Shown: positions 37,057 to 48,646, numbered from the stretch's first letter. The stretch: 64,000 nt of DNA from Lolium rigidum (GCF_022539505.1 NC_061513.1:178714017-178778016), one strand, 5' to 3'. Translations and numbers: made by a program. The notes: generated by a model from the letters alone, not told the origin.

Positions 37057-37571
37057 TGTGGGCATTACCCTTCGGGTACCCGACATTGGCGTACCTCCTC
37101 TGGTCCAGCAAGGGGCCCATCTGAAGCACCGCAGCCCAAGGTGGACCAATACGCCGGTTGCATGGTGGAAAGATAGAATGAGACGGATTCTTGAAGAACT
37201 AGGCAAGGAGACGTCAAATATGAAAAGGATAGATCAAATCTCATTGTATCGTAGTCAAATCCATGTAGGACTCTCGGGACCTGGCCTCCTATATAATGGC
37301 CAGGAGAGGGCATGTTGGCTCCTATCTTGTAATCATATACAACCACGCACACACCAAAACCCTAGAAACCTCGCCTCTCGGCGAGATCACCACCATGCAG
37401 TCCTTTGACTGCCCCATTGTAATCGATTCCACATATAATCAAGATCAGACAGGCATGGCGTAAGGGTATTACCTCATCGAGGCCCGAACCTAGGTAAATG
37501 TCGCTTCCCGCTTGTCTGGTATCCGATGTCTCGTGCTAACCTGCAGGATTCCGCTAACCCTAAGCCCATCA
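37057..37571 (+). mobile_element. 3' LTR of Tat element A
   Basis: It begins TGTGGGCATTACCC after the polypurine tract. A TATA box 'ctatataatgg' is near 37289, followed by a short U5. The end at 'ctaagcccatca' (37571) is my best guess from the TG...CA rule. The partner LTR and the TSD lie outside the window, so the end could be off by some tens of bases. Confidence 0.65.
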
Positions 37572-38025
37572 TGGTGGGAATTATCGAGAAGCCACCTCGT
37601 TAGCGAGCTTCTCATACTTGAAGAACACCTAGCATTGTGCGACGGCGTGCGGGAAGTGTAGCGCTTCACTACCACACCGTAGTCCAAGCACATGATGAAG
37701 GGTATGTAGGGCCGCAACGGTGTAGATAAGAGGACGACGAACTTGCGGGTTATGTCGCAACCGTGGCGGAGATCCGGCAACGAGCTAGCTCTGGCGGCAA
37801 CATGCACAACTAATGTTTTAGAGATTGGAGGAGAAGGGGAAAGTTCTGGTCTGATTTCGCGCGGATGGAGAGAAACTCTTGTAATTGTTGATGATTTGCT
37901 CTTAATCCTGTCGAACTCTCTGCCTCGCTACTCCACACGGCGCGCAGACGAAAGTTGAGTGACCGAGATACGATGAATAGTGATGTTGGATGGGACATAC
38001 GTGTGTCTTCGGTGACCGTAGTTCT
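37572..38025 (-). other. Unassigned sequence with a short minus-strand ORF
   Basis: A minus-strand frame opens at 37807 and reads VVLLSTPLRPYIPFIMCLDYGVV, then a serine/arginine-rich stretch. It runs on into the LTR at 37571, so any gene here is cut by the Tat insertion. Codon content is not TE-like and I do not recognise the protein. It may be a fragment of an old host gene or an unknown repeat. Confidence 0.3.
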
Positions 38026-38690
38026 TGTATAGCGGTCTTAAATTTTGGGATGGCGAGAGTACATCATTAGTCACTGAAGTCAACTCTCATGTAACGATTA
38101 GGTAAAAGTCAAATCTTACTAACTTCGGTCAAACATTCAGGAAAAAAATATATACATCTATAATATTGAATATGTACATTAAGAAAATATACTTTATGAT
38201 GAATCTATTGATATTAATTCAGCATTGTAATTATTTATATTTTTTATGTATAAACTTAGTTGAACTTAGAAAATATTGAGTTTTAAGTATTCCTTAGATG
38301 CCTTAGGCTGGTGCCATTGGGGGCGTTAGTGGAGGCGATATCGCCCGGCTTGGGGCTGGAGGCGGGCGGGAGAGGGGCGATAGGCTAGCGGCGGGCGGTG
38401 GCGCTGGCGCCCGGCGGTAGGGGGCGGTACCGCCCGCCTATAGCCCGCGTTGGAGGCGAGAGCGGGGCGAGAGGGAGGCGATAGCGGCGCTAGTGGGGGC
38501 GGTAGGGGGCGGTAGGGAGGCGGTAGGGAGGAGAGAGAAGTGAGAAGCTGCCACTATAGCCCGTGCATTGGCACCGTGGGGTGAGAGTGGGGTGAGAGTG
38601 GGGTGAGAGTGAGGGAAAAAGCTGACGTGGCGGGCGAGAGTGGTGTGGTGCATTGGCACCAGCCTTACATTTTTGGATGTAGAAAGTACT
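38026..38690. mobile_element. Degenerate Stowaway-like remnant carrying a nested MITE
   Basis: 'tcttaaattttgggatggcg' at 38035 and 'acatttttggatgtagaaagta' style sequence at 38667 look like worn Stowaway ends ('ttttgggacggagggagta'). Between them the AT-rich text 'aaagtcaaatcttactaact' and 'aaacttagttgaacttagaa' is typical of a common grass Tc1/Mariner MITE group. I could not find a clean 5' end, so this may be two overlapping remnants. Confidence 0.5.
38306..38664. mobile_element. GC-rich MITE with TTA target duplication
   Basis: It starts GGCTGGTGCCATTGG and ends with the complement of GGCTGGTGCCAATGC, with TTA on both sides (38303-38305, 38665-38667), 359 bp. The TIR and 3-bp TTA duplication point to PIF/Harbinger. 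It is unusually rich in G on one strand, with repeats of 'ggggcggta' and three copies of 'gtggggtgaga'. No coding capacity. Confidence 0.8.
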
Positions 38691-38748
38691 ATTTTCAAGA
38701 ATGTCTTTGAAAAGATCAGCTCACCGTTGATCATTTATCTGAATATAA

Positions 38749-41227
38749 GAGCATCTCCAGTCGCGTCCCCCAAACCGTCCCCCAAAGCGATTTGGGGCGC
38801 GCCGGACAAAAAAAGCGTTCCAGCCGCGTCCCCCAAAGCCCATTTTTGTCCGGCGCGCCCCGATACGGTGTCCGGCGCCCCGAGCCCGTCCCCGTCCCAC
38901 GGGGACGCTCCGGGGACGCCGGACACAACGAAAGCGAGGCCAACCGACGCGGGCCCGACCCGTCGGCGGCACGGGGAAAATTCGTCTCACACTCCCGCCA
39001 AATCCCGCCGCTCCCGCCAAATCGCGCCTATACCGCCGCGCACGGGCCTCCCAAAACATATCCTGCCGCCGATTCATTTCTCCTATCCCGCCGATTTCTT
39101 TCTCCCTCCCGCCGTGCACCCGCCGCCGCTACCCTCTCCCCATTCCATGGCGCCGCCGACAGCCCCCAAAAAGATGGCGAAGAAAGCGGCCAAGAAGCCG
39201 CCGGGCAATGCGACGATAGGGGCGAAAGCGCCGTTCGCGAAGCCGCGGAAGGCGCCGGCTGCGAAGAAGAAGCCCGAAGGAATGACCGAAGATGAATGGC
39301 AGCAAGATTGCCTGCGCCGGAAGCTATCGACGGCGGAGCGGAAAGGACGGAGGGCGGCGGAGCCGGAGAAGAAGGCTCCGGCGGCGCGCCGGCCACCGGC
39401 ACATAATCGCCGGGTGTATCGCCGCCACCAACGCGAGCCCATATAGTACGAACGTGCCGGTGTACGTTCCGGGAGTCTTCTCTCCGTCGCAAGCCGCCTT
39501 CTACAACGACGGCCCCTCCGCCACTCCCGGGTGCGTGACGCCTAACTTGTCGCCGCACTACCGGGATGCGCCGCCGCACGGCGGCTTCAACCCCAACAAC
39601 CTCTACTCCCCGGCGTACGAGCAACGCGAGCCGGGACCCGGTCCGGACGGCGGCCCTTTCACCGGCCGCAGGGGTCCGCTCGAATACGACGGCGCCGGTG
39701 CTGAGGAGGACGACGGGGTTGAGGAGGAGGACGATGAGGAAGAGGACGGGGTGGAGGACGACGAGGAGGACGACGATGAGGACGAAGAGGGCGGCGAGGA
39801 AGAGGACGACGAGGGTGCCGGTGACGATGATCTCGTGGAGGTAGACGCGGACGGCGTGAGGACGAAGAAGAAGAAGAAGAAGAAGGCGTCGGGCACACGA
39901 GGCCCGAAGTGGACGCCTCTGGAAGATCAATGTCTGTGCGAGTCGTGGGCGACGGTGAGCCATGACTCCATCATCGGCGCCAACCAAAAAGGCGGGAAGT
40001 ATTGGGCGAGGATCAAGGCCGAGTTCGATGAGCGCAAGCTCATCAACAGCGACTACCGGAAAGTGACAATGAAGAGGAGCCAGAAGGCAATGTCGACGCG
40101 ATGGGCCATCATCCAGGCGTCGGTGAACTCCTTCCATGGGTACCATCACGACTTAGAGACCAGAGGCGACGAGCGGCGCCGACGTCGGCAAACCGGTACG
40201 ACTCGTTTCTTCCATAATCCGTAGCACCCACATTGTGTTCGATGAAATGACTCTCGCTTCCTTTGGTTAGTTTGATCGGGCCATGGAATTGTACGCCAAG
40301 TACTCGGAAGGTCACAAGTCTTTCGCGCTGATGCATTGCTATGGCAAGCTCAAAGGGAACGAGAAATGGCGGGCGACGCGCTTGTCGCTGTCCAAGGGGA
40401 AGGACGCCATTGATCCGGACGCGCCGCCGGCAACGTCGGCGAGGGCGTCCTACGGCAACAAGGCTGCCAAGGCCGCCTTGGCCGACGCTGCGTCGTCCGA
40501 GAAGACGCAGCGTCGATCACGAAATGCCTCGCCGACGTCTCCTCGACCTTTATCTCCCGCGACAAGAAGGCCGACGAAAGGTGGGCGGAGCTGCTCAAGA
40601 GGCAAGAGGAGAAGGCCGGAGCTCAAGAAACGCGAGGACGACATGTCCCCGCCGAGAACGTCGACGAGAGGAATGTCTCCCCGGACGCGAGCGGCGCACA
40701 ACTTCTTCAAAGGCCGGATCCTCGACGACATCGAAGCCAAAATGGCGGCGGCGGACGCGGCGGCCCCGGCGGCGGCATCGGCATCGGCGGCGGCGGCGGC
40801 GCGGCAAGAGCAGGCGGCGACGCGTCTTCTCTGCTACACCTGCGTCGGCCTCCGCGTCGGCGGCGTAGCGGACGCACCATGCACAGGAACAGAGCGGATC
40901 GCGACGAGGTCGTCGTGCTCGACGGGCCTGCGTCGACTCGGGACACGACGCCGTCGACCAACCCCTTCTTCTAATTTGCATGCACCACCGGTCCGTAATA
41001 TGATCGCGCGCCCGGTACTTTGATCGATCGCCGCTACTCCGATCGCGACGAACCGGCGGGAACGATCTCTTTTGAATGCATCTATTTGAATTTCTGATTG
41101 GGGCGGCGTTTGGGGACGCGGCTGGGGAGCGACGTCCCCCAAACGCGGCACGAACAAAACACATCCCCCAAACGCTCGATCCGGCGCGGTTTGGGGGACG
41201 GTTTGGGGGACGCGACTGGAGATGCTC
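38749..41227 (+). mobile_element. PIF/Harbinger element with only the Myb-like ORF
   Basis: It is bounded by a perfect TIR of about 38 bp beginning GAGCATCTCCAGTCGCGTCC and by TAA on both sides (38746-38748, 41228-41230), 2479 bp. CCCCCAAA is repeated within each TIR, and related text lies at 38820 and 41115. The only gene-like content is the Myb/SANT-type ORF; there is no DDE transposase. It should depend on an enzyme supplied by a related element. Confidence 0.88.
39147..40974 (+). pseudogene. Harbinger Myb/SANT-like protein (ORF1)
   Basis: ATG at 39147 gives a lysine/alanine-rich N-terminus and TEDEWQQDCLRRKL. After a shift near 39385 it reads NVPVYVPGVFSPSQAAFYND, then a long E/D run (39693-39840), a K run, and GPKWTPLEDQCLCESWATVS with YWARIKAEFDERK, the tryptophan-spaced Myb-like domain of PIF/Harbinger ORF1. 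A 75-bp intron with GT...AG borders (40196-40270) fits. The next exon has FDRAMELYAKYSEGHKSF and YGKLKGNEKW, a NAM-associated-type domain, then a helical tail, with a stop near 40974. The family protein binds the element ends together with the transposase. At least three shifts occur. Confidence 0.78.
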
Positions 41228-41230
41228 TAA

Positions 41231-42420
41231 ATACCTGTTTTCCCAGGTCTCTGGCAATACCCGTGCCAGATGATCTAGCGTGGAAAGCAAAAGGAGTTGG
41301 CCAAATCATTGGTAGCTTTAAGTGTAATTATAATGCGGACAAGTATCATCTAAAATTGCACTAGTGCCACCAAATCATGCACTACCACATGCATTTTGTT
41401 CCACTCTCTTTCTGGTAGCCAATACCTGTACACCTAACCAGTTTCATCTTGTAACATTTCTTTAAAAAAAAGTTTCATCTTGTAACAGTACGGTCGGAGA
41501 TGAAATCCAGTCCAACCCCGCTCTCAAACTTGCGGCAAATCTAAACCAGTTTTACCAAGAGGGGGAAAAGTTCCAGAAAAGTAACAATCCATCAGAAAAC
41601 TAATATTATGTGGTTAAGTACGACACGCATGGTGACAAACATTCGAGGACCATATAATAAAAAAAGCAAGGTCCAAAGTGCGAAAAGGTATGAGCTACTC
41701 CAGCTTGACACTTCATCGCGGCCTCCGTGGGCGGCGCGGTGGGTCGATTATAGAGCTGGCTCGGGTGGCTACTTTGACATCGACGGCCACCTTTCGGCTC
41801 CCAACGACGCGATTTGATGAAGGCCGCACTTCTTCTTTTTTTCCCGTCCAAAGATGACGAGAAAACAAACATGCCAACCCCTTGTCATGACCACACGAAG
41901 AATGTAACACTCTAATTATTTAATCTACTCATGTACAGCGTGCAAGGATTGGCAGCCACGTGGTGTATATATTTAACATACGGATGTGCAATCGTATTCG
42001 CTCATTTGATTCATATGATTTTTAATGAATTTGTGTAGGATTGAGACCTATGAGTTTTTTACTTCCCTTCAGAACCCGTTGATTCATAAGATCATGTCTC
42101 ATAAAAATCTTTGTCTTTTCGTCAATCTGCCGGTGTTGGCATTAGCTTTTTCTTTTCTTTGTCTTTTTGTTTGGGCTTGGTTGTGCTGCGGCCCTAGATG
42201 CTTCGTTGTATCGGGTGGTTGCCATTTAATATAGAGGGACGAAAACCTAGTTCGAGGAAAAATCTTTCCGTTTACAATTACAAGGAAAAAAACATTATGT
42301 TAGACCTCATTAAAAATTTCCTCGCCATTAAAAGAAATTTTCTTCCTATAGGATTCAACTAAACATTATACCGAGACAAACAGTAGATCGGATATCGAAG
42401 AAAAAAACTGACCCGCTCCT
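41231..42420. other. Unassigned low-copy-looking sequence
   Basis: No gene or mobile-element hallmark that I can defend. It contains a 17-bp direct repeat (41440-41456 and 41471-41487) around a T/A-rich 14-bp insert. The stretch at 42110-42230, T-rich and ending 'ctagatgcttcgttgtatcg', is reminiscent of LINE 3' ends, but no poly(A) or RT is present. Confidence 0.4.
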
Positions 42421-42905
42421 CCTATGTTGTCGCCCCCGCTCGGGCGACGCCGGAGGGCCCTAACCCTAGCGCCGCAGGCCGTCTTCCCTCCCCATGCCGC
42501 CCCCGACGGAGGCGGGGTTTCTCGTGCGGCATGTTCCCTCGTCGCGAGGGCCGTTGGCCTGGGCGCCGACGGTTCTCGACGGTGCATCAGCGTGCGGTGG
42601 CGGCACATGGAAGGCGCATGGTGGCGGTGCGGAGGGGCACGTGGTCGAGCAGCTGCATGTGGTGTTGCCCTGATGCTCGTGGTCACGCATGGCGGCCGGG
42701 CTTGATCTAGGACTGTGCGGGCCTACGCGGGTTGCGGCTTCGGGGCGTGGTGGCGGTGCGAGGAGCTTTGTCTCCGGTGTGATGCGTAGGCGCGGCTGCA
42801 GTGGTGGTTGGCCGACATGGGTGGCCTCCCCCAAGCCCATGCTGGCCGCCGATGAGGCCGGTGGTGGCCAGCGGTCCTCTTCTTCGACGGTGATGCGAGT
42901 GTGGC
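42421..42905 (+). other. GC-rich block next to the first gap, possibly LINE leader
   Basis: The text 'gccctaaccctagcgccgc' and a long GC-rich arginine/glycine-coding frame resemble 5' leaders of grass LINE elements. No RT or endonuclease motif is visible before the gap, so the assignment is weak. Confidence 0.3.
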
Positions 42906-43005
42906 NNNNNNNNNNNNNNNNNNNNNNNNNNNNNNNNNNNNNNNNNNNNNNNNNNNNNNNNNNNNNNNNNNNNNNNNNNNNNNNNNNNNNNNNNNNNNNN
43001 NNNNN
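42906..43005. other. Assembly gap (100 N)
   Basis: Exactly 100 N, the usual placeholder for a gap of unknown size. The start of the following LTR is probably hidden here. Confidence 0.98.
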
Positions 43006-46000
43006 TGGCCCTCCTCTGATGCTCTGGAACTCCACCACCTCCCTCAGCACCAGTACCAGCCCCTGCACCCCTTCCACTTGGTCACCACGACCAAAACATC
43101 ACTATGTCGTGGCATGCCATACACTCACCATGCCACCCCCTCTCTCTGGTCACCTCAGCACTGCACCACTGTGTCATCCCAACTCCGCTCACTCCCCCGA
43201 GTCTGCTGGACATGAGCATCGACGCGTTGGTGCACCGTAGACGCCAGAACACGACGTTCCCAGTGACGCGCGCGCACGCCAGAGCGTGCATCGACGCGTG
43301 CCAGAGCACGCACGGGCATGACGTCGCCCGACGCTCCACGCTACCACTCGCCATCACCGCTCGTCAGCAGCTGCGCCAAGCCATCGGGAGACGCCCAGAC
43401 AGGACCGTTTGACCGCGGGAACGCTGTGGCCGTCGTCACCGTCGACGAGACCCGCCACGGCACTGCCCGACCCCGTCAAGCTCATGAACTTGCCAGTGCA
43501 TCGTTTTCCCCGCAATCAAGCTCTGCGTCATCGCCAGGACGTCGCCTGCCCGCGTGCATCATCGCCAGTGCTCCAGAGTCGCTGTAGCCATGTCGCCATG
43601 GATGACTTCATCACCACCCCACGGCCTTGCCTCGCCGCTATAAAAGCAGCCCCTCCCTTCTCAATTCCAGCACACCACCACTCTTCCCTCTCACCACTGA
43701 TCCTTCCTAGCCCTTCCCTCCTCCACATTAGCCACTCCCTCGCCGGAATTTGAAGCTCGGTGCCCGCCGGAGTCCAGCGAAGGAAAGGAGCCGTTGCAGT
43801 GCACCCCAGGCACCGCCGCTGCTTCCATCTGCTTCCCCATCGTCGACAACCTCTCCGCAACCCGTCGCCGACCATCGCCGCGCTGCCGGTGAGTCTCCAA
43901 CCCCCCACCGTCACCGCGCCCGTGGCCATTTCTCGTCGGAGACGACGACGCTCGTCGTCCGTCCGATCCGCGTCTAATCCTACGGCGCGGAACGAAACGT
44001 ACCGTTTCGGCGTTTAACACACGCTGACGCGTGGACCACTCGTGTTAGGCAGCCCGCTGCGCTAGACGCACTGCTGGGCCGGCCCATTTCCTCTTTTCCG
44101 CTGAGTAGCCCGTTTAGGTTTCCCGCCAGCCCAGTTCGTTTGAATTTCGAATTCCAATTTAAATCAAATTGCAAACTGATGCCATTTTTCCAAATTAAAT
44201 AGGGACAAATCTACTTGGCCAAATTTCACAAATTTTATATTGTTGGAAAGCTGAGCAAATTATCTACACAACTACCCTGGTCTCAAACCTAGATTTTGTG
44301 TAGAATTAATGGGACAAAATAAACAAGGCAGAGCCTTTTGCAAATTCAAACAATTGTTAAAAATCAACCAATAATGCTTTTGAGTTGATTCCAACTCTCA
44401 AAAATCATATTTCATATTGTCTATAAGATTATACAAAAACCTCACATAGTTGTTTGTATGATCATGGCCTAGTTTAAAAAATGGCTCTATGGCTATTTCT
44501 AGTCCATTTAAATGGTGCCAAATTATTCATTAAATAGTATGGGAGTGTTTCTCTCATTTAAATCTTGTATCAAATAACTCCAAATGAGATAGAGACCATG
44601 GTCTATTAAATCTCATGTGAGATTATTTGATGATATTAAATCCTTACCATGTTGATATTAAATTGCATGAGGTGCTTCACCTCATTTAAATCATTTTCTT
44701 AAATGATGAGTATGAAGAGGTTGACCTTGGTCAACCTAGGTCATATATTATTCATTGAGGAAATTAAATCTTAACAAGATAATGAGAGGAATTTATTTCT
44801 CTAATGAATTAAAAGAAACACCTTAATTAGTATTTTATAATGAGAGGAAATTATTTTTTATGAAAGAAGAAAACAAAGTCAACTAAACCTAATAGTAATG
44901 TTGTGATGCTAGCCTAGCTTGTGTGACTCATGTGTGTGCTTAGTATAGTACTTAAGTTTGGTGTGATGATGGTATACCTCATATTCGATTTTAGACGCTA
45001 GTACCGAGGAGTATCAAGAGGAGGAGGAGGTCTACTTCCAAGGAGAAGGAGATCACTTTGACCAATTCCCCAACCAAGGCAAGCTAATATTCTTGCAAAG
45101 TGCAAAGCTCACCAAGAGCAAGGCATTACCCCAATTTACTTTATTCTTAATGATCCTATCCCAAGTTTTTACTTTACAAGCTTTGGTTGAATTTGATTTA
45201 TCAAAGTTACTTTTTGATTCATGATTCACTTGGTTAGTATTGGATTGGTACAAGAGCATCAAAGTTAGCCTAGAAGCAATGCAAACTACTTAGCACCCTT
45301 CATACCTAGTTGCTAGTGCTAAATTAAAAAGGACTACTCTAGATGGGAACATGTGATTTTGAAATGATGGTGAAAACCTTGGAATGATGAGTTATTCCAT
45401 TGAAAGATTTTGAAGGTGAATATGACTTGAATTGAAATGTTGAACCTGATAAAAACTGATGATTGAGTTGGATGCGATACCATTCCAATTCTTGAGTACC
45501 CCCACAATACCTGATTATGGGTAAGGCTTAGCTGGAAATTTATGTGTCTTAGTATGGGTTCCCTCTAAACAAGCGTCATAGAGGTTATGCCGAGGCTGCC
45601 TCCGTTGAAAGTGAAATGACGTGAAATGAGGTGAATGTCCGGCCCAAGCCCTGTGCAGTTCCCAGGTTGACGGTTTGTCTTCACTGAGAGACCAAGCTCA
45701 TGGGGAGAGGTGCCTATACTATGGTGTGTAAGTGAAAGGTTAATGGTTGATGATCCGCGTACTGAGTTACGATTATTCAAGGTTATCCTTGACGGATGTA
45801 ATCAAATGTTGTGGCACAAGTGTGCAACCTCTGCAGAGTGTAAACCTATTCGAATAGCCGCGTCCGCGGTCATGGACAGTTGGAAATGCCATACTGTTTC
45901 CTTCATCAGAAATTTATATCAATTTTGACTTGTGAATTGAACTTGAAAGGTGACTTTAATTTTGAATCACAACAGAGTTGTGGGAATGACACTAATGTTC

Positions 46001-46507
46001 CCACTTGAGTTAGTTAGCACATGAGGCGGCTTGATTAAAAATGTTTATGAACTAAAATTGGCTTTATGCAAATAACCCTAGAGCTTAGAACACCCTCAAT
46101 AGAAATGCTAGTACTTACACTAGTATTAGTTTGCGAGTACTTGAAAGTACTCACGGCTTTGTCCCTGGCTATTCAAATGCCAGACTATGAAGCTGAACAA
46201 CAGTACGAAGATGACGGCCAACAGGACGTCTACGACAACTAGGAGCTTCTTCTAAACGTCAAGCGTTGCCTGTGGAATAGATAGTCCACTACTACTTCGC
46301 TTCCGCTACGTATTTGTGTAATGATCATTAGATCAAGTGTTGTAATGAGACTAGATCATGTGATCCTTTTTATGTAATGACTATGTTGGTATTGTAATGA
46401 ATGATGACTCAATGATATTCAACTGTTATGTCTCGCAAAAACAATCTTCCTGGGATTGCGATGTATGGCGTAATATGCATCTGGACTTAAAAATCCGGGT
46501 GTTGACA
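43006..46507 (+). mobile_element. Tekay-like gypsy LTR, 5'-incomplete
   Basis: It ends AAAATCCGGGTGTTGACA at 46507, a typical Del/Tekay LTR end. 'tataaaag' at 43639-43646 is followed by a pyrimidine-rich leader and a possible splice donor ('gccggtgagtctcc', 43885). The 3' half holds the phrase 'ggaggaggtctacttccaagg'. The left end is missing, either in the gap or deleted. It interrupts the RT gene that resumes at 46508, with TAACC as the expected but unconfirmed TSD. ORFs of 60-115 codons in 43100-44020 are GC-rich chance frames. Confidence 0.72.
43639..43646 (+). promoter_or_regulatory. TATA box of the Tekay-like LTR
   Basis: TATAAAAG with a leader beginning about 30 bp downstream ('tcaattccagcacacc'). 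Confidence 0.65.
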
Positions 46508-47200
46508 TAACCACTACGCAAATAAATTTTAGAGAAAACAACAACACCATTCAATTCATCTAGCATATCCTCCAAACGGGAAATAGGATGACGATATCGA
46601 ATAGTAATGTTGTTTATCGCTCTACAATCTATACACATGCGCCATGTACCATCTTTCTTAGGAACTAAAATAACAGGAACAACATAAGGACTTAGGCTTA
46701 TGCGAATATAACCTTTGTCGAGGAGCGCTTGCACATGTTTCTGTATTTCCTTCGCTTCTTTGGGGGTTCGTCCTGTATGGCGCCCTATTGGGCAGTGAGG
46801 CGCCGGGGATCAAGTCAATTTGTTGCTCAATACCACGCAATGGTGGCAATCCTGTGGGCACCTCCTCCGGAAACACGTCGTTGAATTCCTGGAAAACATG
46901 AGAAACACCAAGAGAAATATGGTTCATGTCGTTATAAACAAAAACCTCACCCTTGTACATAAGCACAAGAGGCATGGCTGTAGGATCCTCACTAAATTCT
47001 CTCATATCCTCTCAGGTTGCTAATAGGACTAAGGAATTCACTCTCTTACTTTTCATTATATCACTCACGACATTACAATTCTCTTGCCTATCTATGGATG
47101 CATCCTCCAAGTTCACTTGAACTTTCTGACGAGATTCATTGACAATTTGTTGTGGTGACATAGGTTGTAAGTTAATTTTCTTGCCCTTGAACTCCAAGTG
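46508..47200 (-). pseudogene. Gypsy protease-RT linker and N-terminal RT (minus strand)
   Basis: From the right: EFKGKKINLQPMSPQQIV, then FQEFNDVFPEEVPTGLPPLR, the classic start of gypsy RT, with IDLIPGASLPNRAPYR. After a shift near 46720 it continues LLDKGYIRISLSPY, VPKKDGTWRMCIDCRAINN, and ends at KIYLRSGY, where the Tekay-like LTR is inserted. A stop at 47012-47014 and the shift mark it as dead. The YIDD part is missing. Confidence 0.85.
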
Positions 47201-48247
47201 ATATGTGTAAGGGTATATTGCCCCTATGTGAGGTTTTGGTAATTAATGAAAACCCCTATGGACTAATGTTTTCATTGAGTTTATATGAAGGAATATTCCA
47301 TAGGTACTACTTGTATTCCATGTGTTGGATTCAAGTATGGATGCCATGAAGATAAAGATACACCTTGTGTATTGGCATCAAGATCATCGATCAAGATAGT
47401 ATGATAGAGCATGAGAAGATACAAGGTTGACCAATACAAAGAGTGAAGAATAGATTCAAGTTTGGTCAACACATGAAGCATGAAGAATGTGCCATGTGAA
47501 GTCACGTGGTATGCCCATGAGAGGATGACGGCAAGTGGTGATCGTCATCAAGGTTGAGTTGGGGAAGTTCAAGTTGAGCATCTCGAGAGGATCATATGCT
47601 TGAAGCTTGCCGTCCATTTGATGATAGTGGACATGTGAAGATGTACATCAATGGAGCTTTCCCATCATAGTGTATGGGGGAGCATTTGTGAGTCTTCACG
47701 AAGTAACGATGATCAAGTAAGGCATTCCGGCTTGAGTGGAGCTTGAAGAGCTATCATCAAGATCAAGCGGGATGCGCAAGGCAAAGGTATGGCCTTGCTA
47801 GGTTTTCCTTTTACCGGTCTCAAGGTGGTTGTTGGGAGACCGGATTATAGGATAGATAGCCGCACTATCATGAGGGGCTTTCGGTTGGGTAACTTGATCA
47901 CATCGTCTTAGGGAGCTCAATCCTTTGAATACTTTTCATATCCCTATTGCTTCTTGGTGTTTCTCAGTGAGAGGTTCTTGAGCTTGTTGCTAGCTTTACA
48001 ACAAGCCCAAGTTCATCGAAAACGGAATCCGGATGCATCTTCTATTGCGTTTTCGAGTTTGGACGTCTTCACCGTTTCTTGACGGTGGGAGACTCCCTCT
48101 CTAAAAATATCTAAAAATATCCTGTGAGGAGTCTCCATATTTCCAGTTTTTGTTGGGATTCTATTCGTCGTTATCTTTCCAACAAAATTGGTTTCATGTC
48201 AATCGGGGTCCGGACACAAGTTATCACAGTTTTTGTATAACATGTTT

Positions 48248-48600
48248 TACCTGCTGGCCCGGTTTCTCACCCGGCGTGACCGGCCGTCCCACCGGCCGAC
48301 CCGGTTCAAACCGGCCCGTGGACTGGTGCCAACCGGCCATGTACTGTAATACACAGAAGTGTCCCGGTCATGACCCGGTCACAGGCCCGGTTTGGACCGG
48401 CCGGGTCCGGCCCCTCGTCCGGTCCGACCGGGCGGTGGACCGGCCTCCCCGGCGCAGGTTCTGCGCGACAAAGACCCGCCCCGGCCACGACCCAGCGCCT
48501 GGTCCGGTTTGGACTGGCTAGTCCGGTCTGTGGCCCGGTCTGACCGGGCCCTGGACCGGACGGCCCGGCCCCAGGCCCGGTTGACCGGCCTCCTCGACGG
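48248..48600. repeat. CCGG-centred palindrome cluster in U3
   Basis: There are more than twenty CCGG sites in about 350 bp, with variants of 'cccggtttggaccggcc' and its complement, ending about 45 bp before the TATA box. Confidence 0.85.
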
Positions 48601-48646
48601 TTGACTCAGCCCAACTTTTCCCCAACGGTTATATTTGCTCTTGGGC

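Larger units (their letters stand above)
2965..37571 (+). mobile_element. Tat-lineage Ty3/gypsy element A, fragmented host of the nest
   Basis: Pieces at 2965-5038, 7459-8195, 8196-13231 and 36149-37571 read as one element once the inserts are set aside. The order is RT, RNase H, second RNase H, integrase, 110-bp tandem repeats, antisense gene, 3' untranslated region, polypurine tract and 3' LTR. The second RNase H, antisense ORF and 3' tandem repeats are known features of the Tat lineage. The inserts are Athila at 2964, a Copia solo LTR at 5039-7458 (TSD GATAG) and Athila at 13232-36143 (TSD TTAGG). The 5' LTR, gag and protease lie before the window. Coding parts have many frameshifts, so the element is dead. 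Confidence 0.82.

Noticed and set aside
39028..40149. 373-codon minus-strand ORF
   Set aside because: It is the complement of the Harbinger Myb-like gene. The GC-rich codons and the E/D run leave few stops on the other strand, and it has no recognisable domain.
40595..41290. 231-codon minus-strand ORF
   Set aside because: It overlaps the 3' part of the Harbinger gene and its TIR. It reads arginine-rich low complexity, a GC-rich shadow.
42466..43240. Long ORFs spanning the first N run
   Set aside because: They exist only because 100 N translate as X without stops. The flanks are GC-rich and show no domain.
48306..48604. Short ORFs in the CCGG-rich region (60-123 codons)
   Set aside because: They read P/G/R-rich low complexity created by the palindrome cluster of the LTR.
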